Source of the DNA: Candidatus Norongarragalina meridionalis
GTDB lineage: Archaea; Micrarchaeota; Micrarchaeia; Norongarragalinales; Norongarragalinaceae
DNA: 48,053 nucleotides
Reading direction: 5' to 3'
NCBI GenBank assembly: GCA_902384935.1
Contig: CABMDO010000009.1
Location: 138,983 to 187,035, forward strand
This document shows, one piece after another, positions 26,620-36,495 of this stretch; the first letter of the stretch is position 1; each line of letters begins with the position of its first letter. The notes beneath the pieces are model-generated. The model was given only the letters and a program-made list of their open reading frames with translations, ran no database searches and was not told the origin of the DNA. A program made the position numbers and the translations under genes.

Positions 26620-27306
26620 ATGCGTTTCGGCGGAATCCAGAAGACGAGCCTCATCGACTTCCCAGGCCGCCTCAGCACCGTGCTTTTCACGCAGGGCTGC
26701 AACTTCCGCTGCCCGTTCTGCTACAATAAACAGCTCGTCATTCCCCAGCCCGACGATCCGTGGTTCGACGAGGGAACCGCCTTTGAAACGCTCGAGAACC
26801 GCAAGCACCTGATTGACGCCGTGGTGATAACCGGCGGGGAACCGACGCTGCAGAAGGATTTGCCGTCGTTCGTCGGCGGTTTGAAAGAGCGGGGCTTCGC
26901 AGTGAAGCTCGACACCAACGGTTCCAATCCCGCGATGCTCAAGGAACTGCTGCCCAGCCTCGATTTCGTAGCCATGGACGCGAAATGCGCGCCCGAATCT
27001 TATCCGCTCGTCACGCGTTCGGACGTTTCCGAGAAGGAGGTGCGCGAGAGCGCGTCGCTGCTCATGAAGTCGCGGACTCCCCACGAATTCCGCACAACCG
27101 CCGCGCCCACGATAGTGGACGAGGCGGAAATCGAGAAAATAGGCGCGTGGCTCGAAGGCGCCGAGCGCTACGCAATCCAGAAATTCCTCCCCAAGAACAC
27201 GCTGGACCCGCAGTTCGAGAAGGTGGTTCCGTATCCGCACGTGCGGCTGCTCGCATTGGTGGAAATAGCGAAAAAACACTTCAAGAACGTCGAGTTGAGG
27301 GACTAG
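26620..27306 (+). CDS. nrdG: Anaerobic ribonucleotide reductase activase (radical SAM)
   Basis: TQGCNFRCPFCYNKQL (CxxxCxxC), VITGGEPTLQ. Confidence 0.93.
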   Translation: MRFGGIQKTSLIDFPGRLSTVLFTQGCNFRCPFCYNKQLVIPQPDDPWFDEGTAFETLENRKHLIDAVVITGGEPTLQKDLPSFVGGLKERGFAVKLDTNGSNPAMLKELLPSLDFVAMDAKCAPESYPLVTRSDVSEKEVRESASLLMKSRTPHEFRTTAAPTIVDEAEIEKIGAWLEGAERYAIQKFLPKNTLDPQFEKVVPYPHVRLLALVEIAKKHFKNVELRD

Positions 27307-27947
27307 GCGCGCTCAACCGCAATCCCCTTCTCGCTGATGCCGAATTTATGGGCGGCGAGGCTGTGCCGCGTGCCCCTCATCTTGGGAATGCTCAGCATCC
27401 TGCTGTCGCCGTCGCGCGATAGCTCAAACACCCCGTCCGCAGCGGCTTCCTCTTCTCCTCCGCATTCAGACGTCGCTATTACCGTTATGCCCGCCTCCGC
27501 CGCTGCGTGAGCGAGTTTCGAGAATTCCCGCCTGTCGGCTCCGAGCGCGCTCCACGTGTCTACGACGAGCCTTTTAGCCCCGAGCCGTCTCGCGACGCGC
27601 AGCGCGATGTCCAGCGCGTCATCCCCGCGAAGAACGGAATGCTCCTCGCTGCTGGGCTTGCCGGCGCGGATGCTGGCAGCGTCTATTATCGCCAGTTCCC
27701 CCCTGCGCTCGGCGGAGCTCAGGTTCCATCCCAGCGATAGGGCGTCCTCGCGCAGTTTCTTCGGCGAATGCTCGGTAGTGAGAAAAACGGTTTTTTCGCC
27801 CTCGGTTCCGCCGCGAAGGGCGAACTGCATCGAAAATATGCTTTTTCCGGAGCCGGGCGCGCCTTTGACGACGAATGCGCGCCCCTGCGGCAATCCCCCG
27901 TCAACGAGCTCGTCGAGCCCGTGGATGCCGCTGCGTATCCGCTCCAT
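27303..27947 (-). CDS. KaiC/RecA-superfamily ATPase
   Basis: SGIHGLDELVDGGLPQGRAFVVKGAPGSGKS; Walker B-like RLVVDTWSAL. Confidence 0.85.
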   Translation of the reverse strand: MERIRSGIHGLDELVDGGLPQGRAFVVKGAPGSGKSIFSMQFALRGGTEGEKTVFLTTEHSPKKLREDALSLGWNLSSAERRGELAIIDAASIRAGKPSSEEHSVLRGDDALDIALRVARRLGAKRLVVDTWSALGADRREFSKLAHAAAEAGITVIATSECGGEEEAAADGVFELSRDGDSRMLSIPKMRGTRHSLAAHKFGISEKGIAVERA

Positions 27948-28004
27948 AAAACGCTTCAGCTCTCGCAAACATTTATATCTTTCCTTGGAGCCTAACCACT
28001 TCCT

Positions 28005-30032
28005 ATGCGCCTGATACTGACGGAAAAGCCGAGCGTCGCGGCGAAGATGGTGCGTGCGCTCGCTCCCAAGGCGGTGCAGAAGAAGCTGCAGGGCGTCGCC
28101 TACTACGAGTTCGAGCGGGACGGGCAGAAATACGCCGTCGCTCCCGCGGTAGGGCATCTTTATTCGCTGAAACAGGCGGGCGCTGCCGCCGGGCGCGACT
28201 ACCCCGTATACGAAATCGAGTGGGCGCCGGCGTTCGAAGTCAGCAAGGGCGCCGCCTTTTCGAAGAAGTACTGGGCGGTTCTGAAAAACCTCGCCGCGTC
28301 CGCGGATTCCGTGATAGCGGCGACCGACTACGACATCGAGGGTTCGCTCATCGCGTACAATATCGCAAAGTTCCTCGCGAAAGGGAAGCCCTTGTCGCGC
28401 ATGAAATTCTCCGTGCTCACCGACGACGCGCTTTCAGATTCCTTCGAGCACCAGCGGTCGTTCGACGAAACGAACGCGCTCGCAGGCGACGCGCGCCATC
28501 GCCTCGACTGGCTGTGGGGTATCAATCTTTCGCGCGCGTTGATGTCCGCGATCAAAACCGCCGGCGTTTTCCGCGTCATGAGCATCGGCCGCGTTCAGGG
28601 CCCCGCGCTGGCGATGCTGTCCGAGAAGGAGCGTGAAATCGCCGCCTTCAAGGCGGTTCCGTACTGGCAGGTTTTCGCGCTCGCGTCGAGTGTCACCTTC
28701 GAGCACAAAACCGACCGCTTCTGGAAAGAGGACGAGGCGAAAAAGGCGGTTGCCAACTCGTCGAAGGACGGCGTCGTGCTTTCGGTTGAGCGCAAGCGCG
28801 TCGAAGCCGAGGCGCCCGCTCCGTTCGACCTGACGACGATGCAGATGGAGTCGTACCAGGCGTTCGGCTTTTCGCCAGCGAAGACGCTGGAAATCGCGCA
28901 GAAACTCTACGAAGCCGCGCTCATTTCGTATCCGCGCACGTCGTCGCAGAAGCTTCCGCAGGAACTCGGGCTCAAGAAAATAATAGCGAAGGTGGGTGAG
29001 AATCCGGAGTACGCCGCGCTCGCGTCGAAACTGCTCGCCGCAAACCGCATCGTTCCGAAGGACGGCGCGAAAACCGACCCCGCGCACCCCGCAATATACG
29101 CAACGGGGCAGAGGCCCGGACCGCTCACCGTCGAGGAAAAGAAACTTTACGATCTCATAGCGAGGCGCTTCCTCGCGTGCTTCGCGCCTTCCGCTTTCAA
29201 GGAGAATCTTTCCGTAAGCGCGCGTTTCGGAACCGAAGAATACGATGCCAAGGGTTCCACCGTCACGGAGAAGGGGTGGCTCGAATACTATCCGTACGCG
29301 AAACAGGACGAGAAACTTCTCCCCAATTTTACCGAGGGGCAGAAACTTCTCGCGGAAAAAATATGGAGCGAAGCGAAGGAAACACAGCCGCCGAAACGCT
29401 ACACGCCCGCGTCCATCGTGAAAGAGCTCGAGAGCCGCGAACTCGGAACCAAGGCGACGCGCGCCGAGGTTATAGAGACGTTGTACAACCGCGGCTACAT
29501 CGCGGAGCCCAAGAGCATCCGAGTAACCGCGTTTGGATTGGCGGTAGCAGACGCGCTTTCGCACAACTGCCCCGACATTCTCAGCGAGGAACTCACGCGC
29601 GGGATTGAGCACGACATGGAGCTTATTGCCGACGGCAAGAAGAAATCCGAGACAGTAGTGGAAACCGGCAGGAAGGAGCTCAGCCGCATGCTCGACATCT
29701 TCCGGAAGCAGGAGTCCGCAATCGGAAAAGAGCTTCTCGTCGGATTGAATGAGGCGCGTTCCGACGCGAACACTCTCGGAAAGTGCAAGTGCGGCGGCAA
29801 CCTCGTCATGCGCAAGTCCAAATACGGGATATTCGTGGGGTGCGACGCGTATCCGAAGTGCACGAACACCTATCCGCTTCCGAAGGAGGCGTCCGTAACG
29901 CCGATGCGCAAAACCTGCGAGAAATGCGGTACGCCCATAGTGTTAATCAAGCGCAAAGGCAAGCGTCCGTGGCGCATGTGCCTGGACACGAACTGTCCGA
30001 CCAAGGCGTCGTGGGGCCAACAGAAAGACTAG
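28005..30032 (+). CDS. topA: DNA topoisomerase I (type IA)
   Basis: LILTEKPSVAAKM, ATDYDIEGSLIAYN, GRVQGPALAML, ISYPRTSSQKLP; C-terminal zinc fingers. Confidence 0.96.
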   Translation: MRLILTEKPSVAAKMVRALAPKAVQKKLQGVAYYEFERDGQKYAVAPAVGHLYSLKQAGAAAGRDYPVYEIEWAPAFEVSKGAAFSKKYWAVLKNLAASADSVIAATDYDIEGSLIAYNIAKFLAKGKPLSRMKFSVLTDDALSDSFEHQRSFDETNALAGDARHRLDWLWGINLSRALMSAIKTAGVFRVMSIGRVQGPALAMLSEKEREIAAFKAVPYWQVFALASSVTFEHKTDRFWKEDEAKKAVANSSKDGVVLSVERKRVEAEAPAPFDLTTMQMESYQAFGFSPAKTLEIAQKLYEAALISYPRTSSQKLPQELGLKKIIAKVGENPEYAALASKLLAANRIVPKDGAKTDPAHPAIYATGQRPGPLTVEEKKLYDLIARRFLACFAPSAFKENLSVSARFGTEEYDAKGSTVTEKGWLEYYPYAKQDEKLLPNFTEGQKLLAEKIWSEAKETQPPKRYTPASIVKELESRELGTKATRAEVIETLYNRGYIAEPKSIRVTAFGLAVADALSHNCPDILSEELTRGIEHDMELIADGKKKSETVVETGRKELSRMLDIFRKQESAIGKELLVGLNEARSDANTLGKCKCGGNLVMRKSKYGIFVGCDAYPKCTNTYPLPKEASVTPMRKTCEKCGTPIVLIKRKGKRPWRMCLDTNCPTKASWGQQKD

Positions 30033-31063
30033 CCGCGCCCAACCGATATCCCGGAAGTCTTCAGGACGCTCCTTACGAACTTTTTTCCCAGATTTTTCGC
30101 TAGGTTGTCTTCGGAGAATGGCATCTTGCCGAAAACGTCCAAGTCGTACGGGCACAGTCCCTCGCTGTTCCCCCACGTCGTTTCTTTTCCCAGGTTTATC
30201 AGGTACCCTGGGATTTTGTAGAACACGTGCGGGTGCGTACTCCTGCTCTTATACTGCTCTCCCCTCAGATATTTCTTGTCCTCGTCAACTTCTGTGGAAT
30301 AAAGCGGCATGTTTCGCGGGTCTGCCAAAAACATCCCAAGATCCGGCTTCGGGTTGTCGGACGCCCGCACTCCGGTGCAATCGAAGAATCCGCGATAGCT
30401 GGACCCTCCGCTGGCAAAGGGGCTATGCATTGCGTAGGCGTCCGTGAAGAAGTTCCGGTATCCTCCAACCGTCTTGCCCCCGGTTATTCCGCCGAGGGTG
30501 GGATACATGTCATCGTCCACGCTAAGCAGGTACGCAACTCCCCGTTTGCCATGCAGCGTGCGTATGTACGAAAGTGCGACGTTCTTCGCGCCGCCTGGGC
30601 CGAGTTTCGGTCCGTGTGCCCCGATGTGGAAGAACTCCCCGTCGTCAAGCAGCACCTTCGGTTTTATCGCCTCCATTTGGACCGGCGTTATGTAGTGCAC
30701 GAAAATGCCGTGCCTGTTTCCTACCGCGTTTAGCAGTCTCACGAAGCGCTGGGTTTCCGGAGTGTGCGTCTGTTTTACGGGCTTGCCCAGAAAATACGCC
30801 GTATTGTCGGCGACGACGAAATGGATTTCATCGGGAATCGCCGCCTTTCCGAGCAGATTCCTCTTCCTCAACCTGCCCGCCATACTTTCCAGTATTTTCC
30901 GCTGTTCGGGGCTCTTCGTCCTCTTGGCGGCGTCGTCAAGTTCTGTCAGGGCGCCTTCACTGGCGCGCGCCTCTAGTGCGTGGATAAACCAGCGCGCGAG
31001 TGATTCCCTAACTAGGGGGCGCACCGACGGCATGTGCACGTAGAGTCTCAACGGTTTTTCCAC
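30029..31063 (-). CDS. Hypothetical protein, possible GT-A-like nucleotidyl/glycosyl transferase (start uncertain)
   Basis: VAYLLSVDDDMYPTLGG resembles a DxD metal-binding motif; no other recognised feature. Confidence 0.4.
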   Translation of the reverse strand: MEKPLRLYVHMPSVRPLVRESLARWFIHALEARASEGALTELDDAAKRTKSPEQRKILESMAGRLRKRNLLGKAAIPDEIHFVVADNTAYFLGKPVKQTHTPETQRFVRLLNAVGNRHGIFVHYITPVQMEAIKPKVLLDDGEFFHIGAHGPKLGPGGAKNVALSYIRTLHGKRGVAYLLSVDDDMYPTLGGITGGKTVGGYRNFFTDAYAMHSPFASGGSSYRGFFDCTGVRASDNPKPDLGMFLADPRNMPLYSTEVDEDKKYLRGEQYKSRSTHPHVFYKIPGYLINLGKETTWGNSEGLCPYDLDVFGKMPFSEDNLAKNLGKKFVRSVLKTSGISVGRG

Positions 31064-31108
31064 GATATCCCTAGCGGCGTTCGGCAATAAAAACACTGTT
31101 GCCGTTTC

Positions 31109-31867
31109 ATGTATATGGTGAAGCTTGACGCGCGGCTCAACGCCCGGCAGAACGCGGCGCGCTATTTCGACGAGGCGAAGAAGTGGCGCTCGAAGGCGGA
31201 AGGCGCGCGCAAGGCGATAGCGGAAAACGAAGCCAAACTCGCGAAGCTTCCGGAATTCGTAGAAATTTCGCGCCCGAAAATCCGCGTTAAGGAGATGCGC
31301 GAGAAAAAGTGGTTCGAGAAGTTCCATTTCTTCACCACGAACGGGGGGTTTCTGGTGGTGGCGGGAAAAGACGCCAAGAGTAATGAACTGCTGGTTGCCC
31401 GCCATCTGGAGCCTTCCGACTTGTTCATGCACGCCGACATAACCGGAGCGCCGGCGACGATAATCAAAGACGGGCAGAAAGCCGGCGACGCGGACCTTAA
31501 AGAGGCGGCGCAGTTTTCCGCCTGTTACTCAAGTGCATGGAAGAACGGACTGCATTCGGTCGATGTTTACGCCGTCCTGCCTTCCCAGGTTTCCAAACAG
31601 TCGCACGGCGAATACGTGGGAAAAGGCGGGTTCATGATTTACGGCGAGCGCAGGTGGTTCCGCAATGCAAGGCTGGAACTCGTGCTCGCAAAGAAGGAGG
31701 GGGGCGTTCTCGCTTTCCCGTTGCTTTCGGGCGTTTCGGGCGCCCTTATCGCCCCCGGCCGCAAGTCAAAAAAGAACGTCGCCGACATTCTGGCGAAACG
31801 GCTGGCGGTAACCGCGGACTCGCTCATGCCCCTGATTCCCGGCGACGCGGATTTAAAACAAGAATAG
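31109..31867 (+). CDS. Stand-alone NFACT-R domain protein (C-terminal portion of RqcH/NEMF)
   Basis: KKWFEKFHFFTTNGGFLVVAGKDAKSNELLVARHLEPSDLFMHADITGAPATIIK; lacks NFACT-N. Confidence 0.85.
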   Translation: MYMVKLDARLNARQNAARYFDEAKKWRSKAEGARKAIAENEAKLAKLPEFVEISRPKIRVKEMREKKWFEKFHFFTTNGGFLVVAGKDAKSNELLVARHLEPSDLFMHADITGAPATIIKDGQKAGDADLKEAAQFSACYSSAWKNGLHSVDVYAVLPSQVSKQSHGEYVGKGGFMIYGERRWFRNARLELVLAKKEGGVLAFPLLSGVSGALIAPGRKSKKNVADILAKRLAVTADSLMPLIPGDADLKQE

Positions 31868-31920
31868 TAATAAAAGCACGAACGGCGTAATAGGTTCCCA
31901 CTTCTAGGAGCGTGTTTTCT

Positions 31921-34041
31921 ATGGCAGAAGTCGAACTTAAAGTCGCAGAAGCGATGCAGATTGACTACGGCAAGCGAGTCGTACGCCTGGATACCCGCGC
32001 CCGCGAGGCGATAGGCGTAGGCACCGGCGACGTCGTCGAGATAAAAGGCCCCAAGAAAACCACCGCGGCGGTTGTCCTGCCGGCGCACCCGCAGGACGAA
32101 GGGCTTAGCCTGCTGCGCATGGACGGCGTGCTCAGGCAGAACGCCGGTGTAGCGCTGGGCGACCGCGTCAAAATCAAGAAAGCGGAGATAAAGAACGCCC
32201 GCAAGATAATTCTCGCTCCGAACCAGCCGTCGCGCTATGCAACGGGGTTCGAGCAGTTCGTGAAGAAGAACCTTCTCGGCAAGCCGTTGGCTAAGGGCGA
32301 CATCATTTCCATCAATGTTTTCGGCACGGCGTTCCCGTTCGCGGTCGCGCAGACCGTCCCGACGGGGCTCGTCGTGATTTCCACCGACACCGAAGTCGTG
32401 CTTCGCGAGGAGCCGATGAAGGAGCTCGGACGCATTGCAACTATATCGTACGAGGATCTGGGCGGCATACGCGACGAGGTGCAGAAAATACGCGAGATGG
32501 TGGAGCTGCCGATGCGCCATCCCGAGCTGTTCGAGCGCCTCGGTATAGAACCGCCGAAGGGAGTCCTGATATACGGCCCGCCAGGTTGCGGAAAAACCCT
32601 TCTCGCCAAAGCCGTTGCGAACGAAAGCGAGGCGCATTTCATCACGATTTCGGGCCCCGAAATAGTTTCTAAATTCGTGGGTGAAGCGGAGGAGCGTCTT
32701 CGCGGACTGTTCAAGGAGGCGGAGGAGAACGCGCCCTCAATAATTTTCATAGACGAACTCGACGCCATAGCGCCGAAACGCGAGGAAGTCCTCGGCGAAG
32801 TGGAAAAGCGCATCGTTTCGCAGCTTCTCGTGCTCATGGACGGCTTGAAGAGCCGTGGGCAAGTCGTCGTAATAGCAGCCACGAACAGGCCGAACGCGAT
32901 AGATCCCGCGCTGCGTCGCCCCGGCAGATTCGACAGGGAAATTGAAATCGGCGCCCCGGACAAGAAGGGACGCCGCGAAATATTGCAGATTCACACGCGC
33001 GGCATGCCGATGGCGGAGGATGTCAATCTCGATGATTTCGCTTCCGTGACGCACGGCTTCGTCGGCGCGGATTTGCAATCCCTCGCAAAAGAGGCGGCGA
33101 TGCGCGCGCTGAGGCGCCTGCTGCCGAAGATAGATCTGGAGGCGGACGAGATTCCGCCGAAGATTCTCGCAGAACTCAAGGTAGACAAGCGCGATTTCAC
33201 CGACGCGCTGCGCGAAATTCAGCCCTCCGCGCTGCGCGAGGTTTTTGCGGAAGTGCCGAACGTGAAGTGGGACGAAATCGGCGGGCTCGAGGGCGTCAAG
33301 CGCGAGCTGATGGAGGCAGTCGAGCTGCCGCTGAAGAAACCCGAGGCGTTCACGAGACTAGGAATACGCCCCGTGCGCGGAATATTGCTGTTCGGCCCTC
33401 CTGGTTGCGGAAAAACCCTGCTTGCGAAGGCGGTTGCCACCGAAAGCGAAGCGAACTTCATCTCCATACGCGGCCCCGAACTCATCAGCAAGTGGGTGGG
33501 CGAGAGCGAAAAGGGAGTGCGCGAGGTTTTCAGAAAAGCTAAGCAGGCGGCGCCGTGCATAATATTCTTCGACGAAGTGGACGCAATCGCTCCGGGACGA
33601 GGCGGGGATGAGGGCTCGCACGTGATGGAACGCGTCGTAAACATGCTGCTCGCGGAAATGGACGGCATATCGACTGCGAAGGACGTCATCGTCATAGGCG
33701 CCACCAATCGCATAGACATAATCGACTCCGCGTTGCTCAGGCCCGGAAGGTTCGACAAACTCGTCGAGATACCGATGCCCGACGAGGCGTCGCGCCTTGC
33801 GGTGCTGAAGGTTCACGCTTCGAAGATGCCGCTCGACAAGGTGGATTTGAAGATTATCGCGAAACAGACGGACGGGTACAGGGGCGCGGACTTGGAGTCG
33901 CTGTGCCGCGAGGCGGGCATGATAGCGCTCCGCGAGAACGTGAACGCCGACAAGGTGACGCAGGAGCATTTCCGCAAGGCTGCGCAGTTCGCACGTCCGG
34001 CGCTCGTTCAGAAGCCCAGGGTCGACAGGGGTTATTCGTAA
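31921..34041 (+). CDS. CDC48/VCP AAA+ ATPase
   Basis: Double-psi N domain; two AAA modules ([15 protein letters not shown] twice) with Walker B and SRH motifs. Confidence 0.97.
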   Translation: MAEVELKVAEAMQIDYGKRVVRLDTRAREAIGVGTGDVVEIKGPKKTTAAVVLPAHPQDEGLSLLRMDGVLRQNAGVALGDRVKIKKAEIKNARKIILAPNQPSRYATGFEQFVKKNLLGKPLAKGDIISINVFGTAFPFAVAQTVPTGLVVISTDTEVVLREEPMKELGRIATISYEDLGGIRDEVQKIREMVELPMRHPELFERLGIEPPKGVLIYGPPGCGKTLLAKAVANESEAHFITISGPEIVSKFVGEAEERLRGLFKEAEENAPSIIFIDELDAIAPKREEVLGEVEKRIVSQLLVLMDGLKSRGQVVVIAATNRPNAIDPALRRPGRFDREIEIGAPDKKGRREILQIHTRGMPMAEDVNLDDFASVTHGFVGADLQSLAKEAAMRALRRLLPKIDLEADEIPPKILAELKVDKRDFTDALREIQPSALREVFAEVPNVKWDEIGGLEGVKRELMEAVELPLKKPEAFTRLGIRPVRGILLFGPPGCGKTLLAKAVATESEANFISIRGPELISKWVGESEKGVREVFRKAKQAAPCIIFFDEVDAIAPGRGGDEGSHVMERVVNMLLAEMDGISTAKDVIVIGATNRIDIIDSALLRPGRFDKLVEIPMPDEASRLAVLKVHASKMPLDKVDLKIIAKQTDGYRGADLESLCREAGMIALRENVNADKVTQEHFRKAAQFARPALVQKPRVDRGYS

Positions 34042-34464
34042 ATGAATTTCCGCGTCTTCGCAAAGTCGTTCATGCTGCTCGTCGCAGCCGCGCTGATATT
34101 GTACGGGACGTCGGGTTGGATAGGGAAGGCGACGGGAACGGACGTGTCTTTCCTGAACGACGCATGGCGCCTGGTTGCTATAGCCGTGGGAGCTTCGCTG
34201 CTCATCGGATTCGTTTATCCATCCGTGCGCGGCATCAAACAGGGCGATCAGCTTCTCGCGTTCGTGCGCAGGCACGTGGAACAGAACGGACAGTCCTTCG
34301 CCGTGTCGGACGCGGTGCTGGTAACCGCGCTTGAGAACGGCAGGCAGGGCGCGAGAATCCGCGTGCAGTTTCCGAACGGATTGCTCGCCGAGGGCGTGAT
34401 AGAGTCCTACGCGGGCACGCTGACTCCGCCGACGATACGCCTTACCGAAATGGAGACGCGATGA
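34042..34464 (+). CDS. Membrane protein of unknown function
   Basis: Two N-terminal TMs and a soluble domain. Confidence 0.6.
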   Translation: MNFRVFAKSFMLLVAAALILYGTSGWIGKATGTDVSFLNDAWRLVAIAVGASLLIGFVYPSVRGIKQGDQLLAFVRRHVEQNGQSFAVSDAVLVTALENGRQGARIRVQFPNGLLAEGVIESYAGTLTPPTIRLTEMETR

Positions 34465-34465
34465 C

Positions 34466-35029
34466 ATGAACCAGGAAGAAATTCTGCACATCGCGATTTC
34501 CGTAATCGGCATATCGCTCGCGTTCTCGCTTTTCAGGTTCGAGACGTTCAGCCCCTCGTATTTCTTCATCGTCCTCGTAACCGTCGGGCTCGGTTTCGTG
34601 CTTCACGAACTCGCGCACAAGTACGTCGCCATCCACTACGGCGCCCACGCGCAATACCGCATGTGGACCACCGGGCTTTTCCTCGCAATCGCCATGGCTT
34701 TCCTCACGCGGGGCGGGTTCGTGTTCGCGGCGCCGGGCGCGGTTTACATATACGGGCAGGTGAGCCGCGAAAAGAACGGCAGAATCGCGCTCGCGGGCCC
34801 GATGATGAACCTCCTGCTCGCGATTGTTTTCCTTGCGGTCGCCTTCATTTTCCCCGGAGCGCAGGAGCTCGCGTTCACAGGCGCGTTCGTCAACATATTC
34901 CTCGGCGGCTTCAACATGATCCCCTTCGCGCCGATGGACGGGCAGAAGGTCGCGGCGTGGGACCAGCGCGTCTGGGCGGGCGCGTTCGTGCTTTTCATAG
35001 CCGCTTTCATCGGGCTTTCGCTCGTCTAG
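34466..35029 (+). CDS. Site-2 protease family (M50) zinc metalloprotease
   Basis: VLHELAHKYVA (HExxH) in TM; FNMIPFAPMDGQKV. Confidence 0.87.
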   Translation: MNQEEILHIAISVIGISLAFSLFRFETFSPSYFFIVLVTVGLGFVLHELAHKYVAIHYGAHAQYRMWTTGLFLAIAMAFLTRGGFVFAAPGAVYIYGQVSREKNGRIALAGPMMNLLLAIVFLAVAFIFPGAQELAFTGAFVNIFLGGFNMIPFAPMDGQKVAAWDQRVWAGAFVLFIAAFIGLSLV

Positions 35030-35083
35030 GTTAGCTTTTAATAACCCCGCCGCGCTTGTCGTTCTTAAGGGGGCGTTGGTTAT

Positions 35084-35269
35084 ATGGGATTTTGGAGCGA
35101 CGAGTCCGCGCAGGTAAGCATCGAACTGATTATCGTCGTCGCCGCGCTAATCGCGGCTGCGGTTTTCCTGATAACGCAGTTGCAGAACACCGCGGTTAAG
35201 GGCGGCGAAACGCTGAACCGCACCGCGGACAAGGCGTTCAACGAAATCGAAGGGCTCGGCGGGCAATGA
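35084..35269 (+). CDS. Class III signal-peptide protein (pilin-like, 61 aa)
   Basis: SAQVSIELIIVVAALIAAAVFL; Glu at prepilin +5-like position. Confidence 0.7.
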   Translation: MGFWSDESAQVSIELIIVVAALIAAAVFLITQLQNTAVKGGETLNRTADKAFNEIEGLGGQ

Positions 35270-35688
35270 GGGCGCAGGCGAGCATAGAACTTCTTCTGGT
35301 TTTCCTCGCCGCAACCGCGTTTCTCCTGGCGATGGCGCCGCTCATACGCGACGTCGGCGGTTTGGCGCGTCATGCCGCGGTTTCCAAGCAGCAGGAGGCG
35401 TCGTTCGAGCGACTCTACGGGGACATGCGCGAGGCGTTCGTGCTCGGCGACGGCAGCCGCCTCAGACGTGACGGAAGTTTCGCCGCCAACACGACGCTGC
35501 GCACTCTCCCCGGCGGGGTGCTCGCCATGTTTTTCAACGATTCCTACGGCGAAGATAATTTCACGCGCGCGCTTGGCTTCGTGCCCGCGCTTCCAGACGG
35601 AGCGTTCGAAAAGGGCGCGTATTTGTTTGCGGTTCTGAACGATGGCGGGGAGGTTCGGCTGGAAATCACGCGGCGAACGACAGCGTAA
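35266..35688 (+). CDS. Pilin-like protein
   Basis: MRAQASIELLLVFLAATAFLL; overlaps previous gene by 4 nt. Confidence 0.7.
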   Translation: MRAQASIELLLVFLAATAFLLAMAPLIRDVGGLARHAAVSKQQEASFERLYGDMREAFVLGDGSRLRRDGSFAANTTLRTLPGGVLAMFFNDSYGEDNFTRALGFVPALPDGAFEKGAYLFAVLNDGGEVRLEITRRTTA

Positions 35689-36064
35689 AGCGGACGTCGA
35701 TGAATTCCTCGCCGCATAGCAATGCCCGCGAAGCGGTGACCTGAAATGCGCGACCTTCGGAACAGCCGACGTCCATGGTTTCGGTTCCCGCGCCGACCCG
35801 CAGGCAGTAACCGCCGAGCCGGGAAAGCAGTTCCGCGTAATATCCCTTCAGTTCCTTTTCATTCCCTCCTGCCGCGAACATGCAAAGCGCTTCCCGCGTC
35901 TCCGCGCTCCGCACGCTTACCTCCGCGAAATCCTGCGCCAGTTGGTGGCGATAGACGTCGCGATAAGACAGTCCCGTCGCGTCGTACGGATGCGACATTG
36001 AGAGGAGCCACGCGGCGGCGATTACGCTGAGCAGCGCTTCCGTCGTGAGAATAAACGCCCTCAT
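35666..36064 (-). CDS. Pilin-like / pseudopilin protein
   Basis: MRAFILTTEALLSVIAAAWLLSM; ATGA overlap with upstream gene. Confidence 0.6.
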   Translation of the reverse strand: MRAFILTTEALLSVIAAAWLLSMSHPYDATGLSYRDVYRHQLAQDFAEVSVRSAETREALCMFAAGGNEKELKGYYAELLSRLGGYCLRVGAGTETMDVGCSEGRAFQVTASRALLCGEEFIDVRFTLSFAA

Positions 36065-36495
36065 TCGGCGCATGCTGCCACCACCATCGCTTTCGTTCCG
36101 TTGAGCATCAGCCTTTTCGCGCAGATTCCTTCGGCGCTTTCGTTGGCGTAAGCGCGTATTGTCCTGCCGGTTGCGTTGGAAAGCGCGCGTTCCGCGTCGC
36201 CGATTCTTCCGCCGTATTCGTGCGGGAACGCGAATCCGAGTTCGCACCGCGCAACTCCGAGATTGCAATCCTTGACCAGGTAATCCGCCGCGGCTATCGC
36301 AACGCGTTCGCTTTCCAGAAGCGACGCGCCTTCCGTGAACGAGTGGACGCTCGTCGAGAACGCGGTCATGCCCATCACCATCACCGTTGCAACGAGCACG
36401 CTCGCCACGACCGCGTCGAAATCGAAAATCCCCCTTGAACGGCGCGCCGTTATTTCAGCAGGCGCGCCATTCCCGTTACGCCGTTTCCAAGCCAA
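36061..36495 (-). CDS. Pilin-like protein (probable TTG start)
   Basis: RRSRGIFDFDAVVASVLVATVMVMGM; TTG preceded by GGGGTGA. Confidence 0.6.
   Translation of the reverse strand: MAWKRRNGNGAPAEITARRSRGIFDFDAVVASVLVATVMVMGMTAFSTSVHSFTEGASLLESERVAIAAADYLVKDCNLGVARCELGFAFPHEYGGRIGDAERALSNATGRTIRAYANESAEGICAKRLMLNGTKAMVVAACAE
36441..36470. repeat. 30-nt hairpin repeat, copy 2
   Basis: GGCGCGCCGTTATTTCAGCAGGCGCGCCAT; 26/30 identical to 20961..20990. Confidence 0.65.

Noticed and set aside
33358-34569. 403-aa antisense ORF opposite CDC48
   Set aside because: Shadow ORF; the CDC48 frame is unequivocal.
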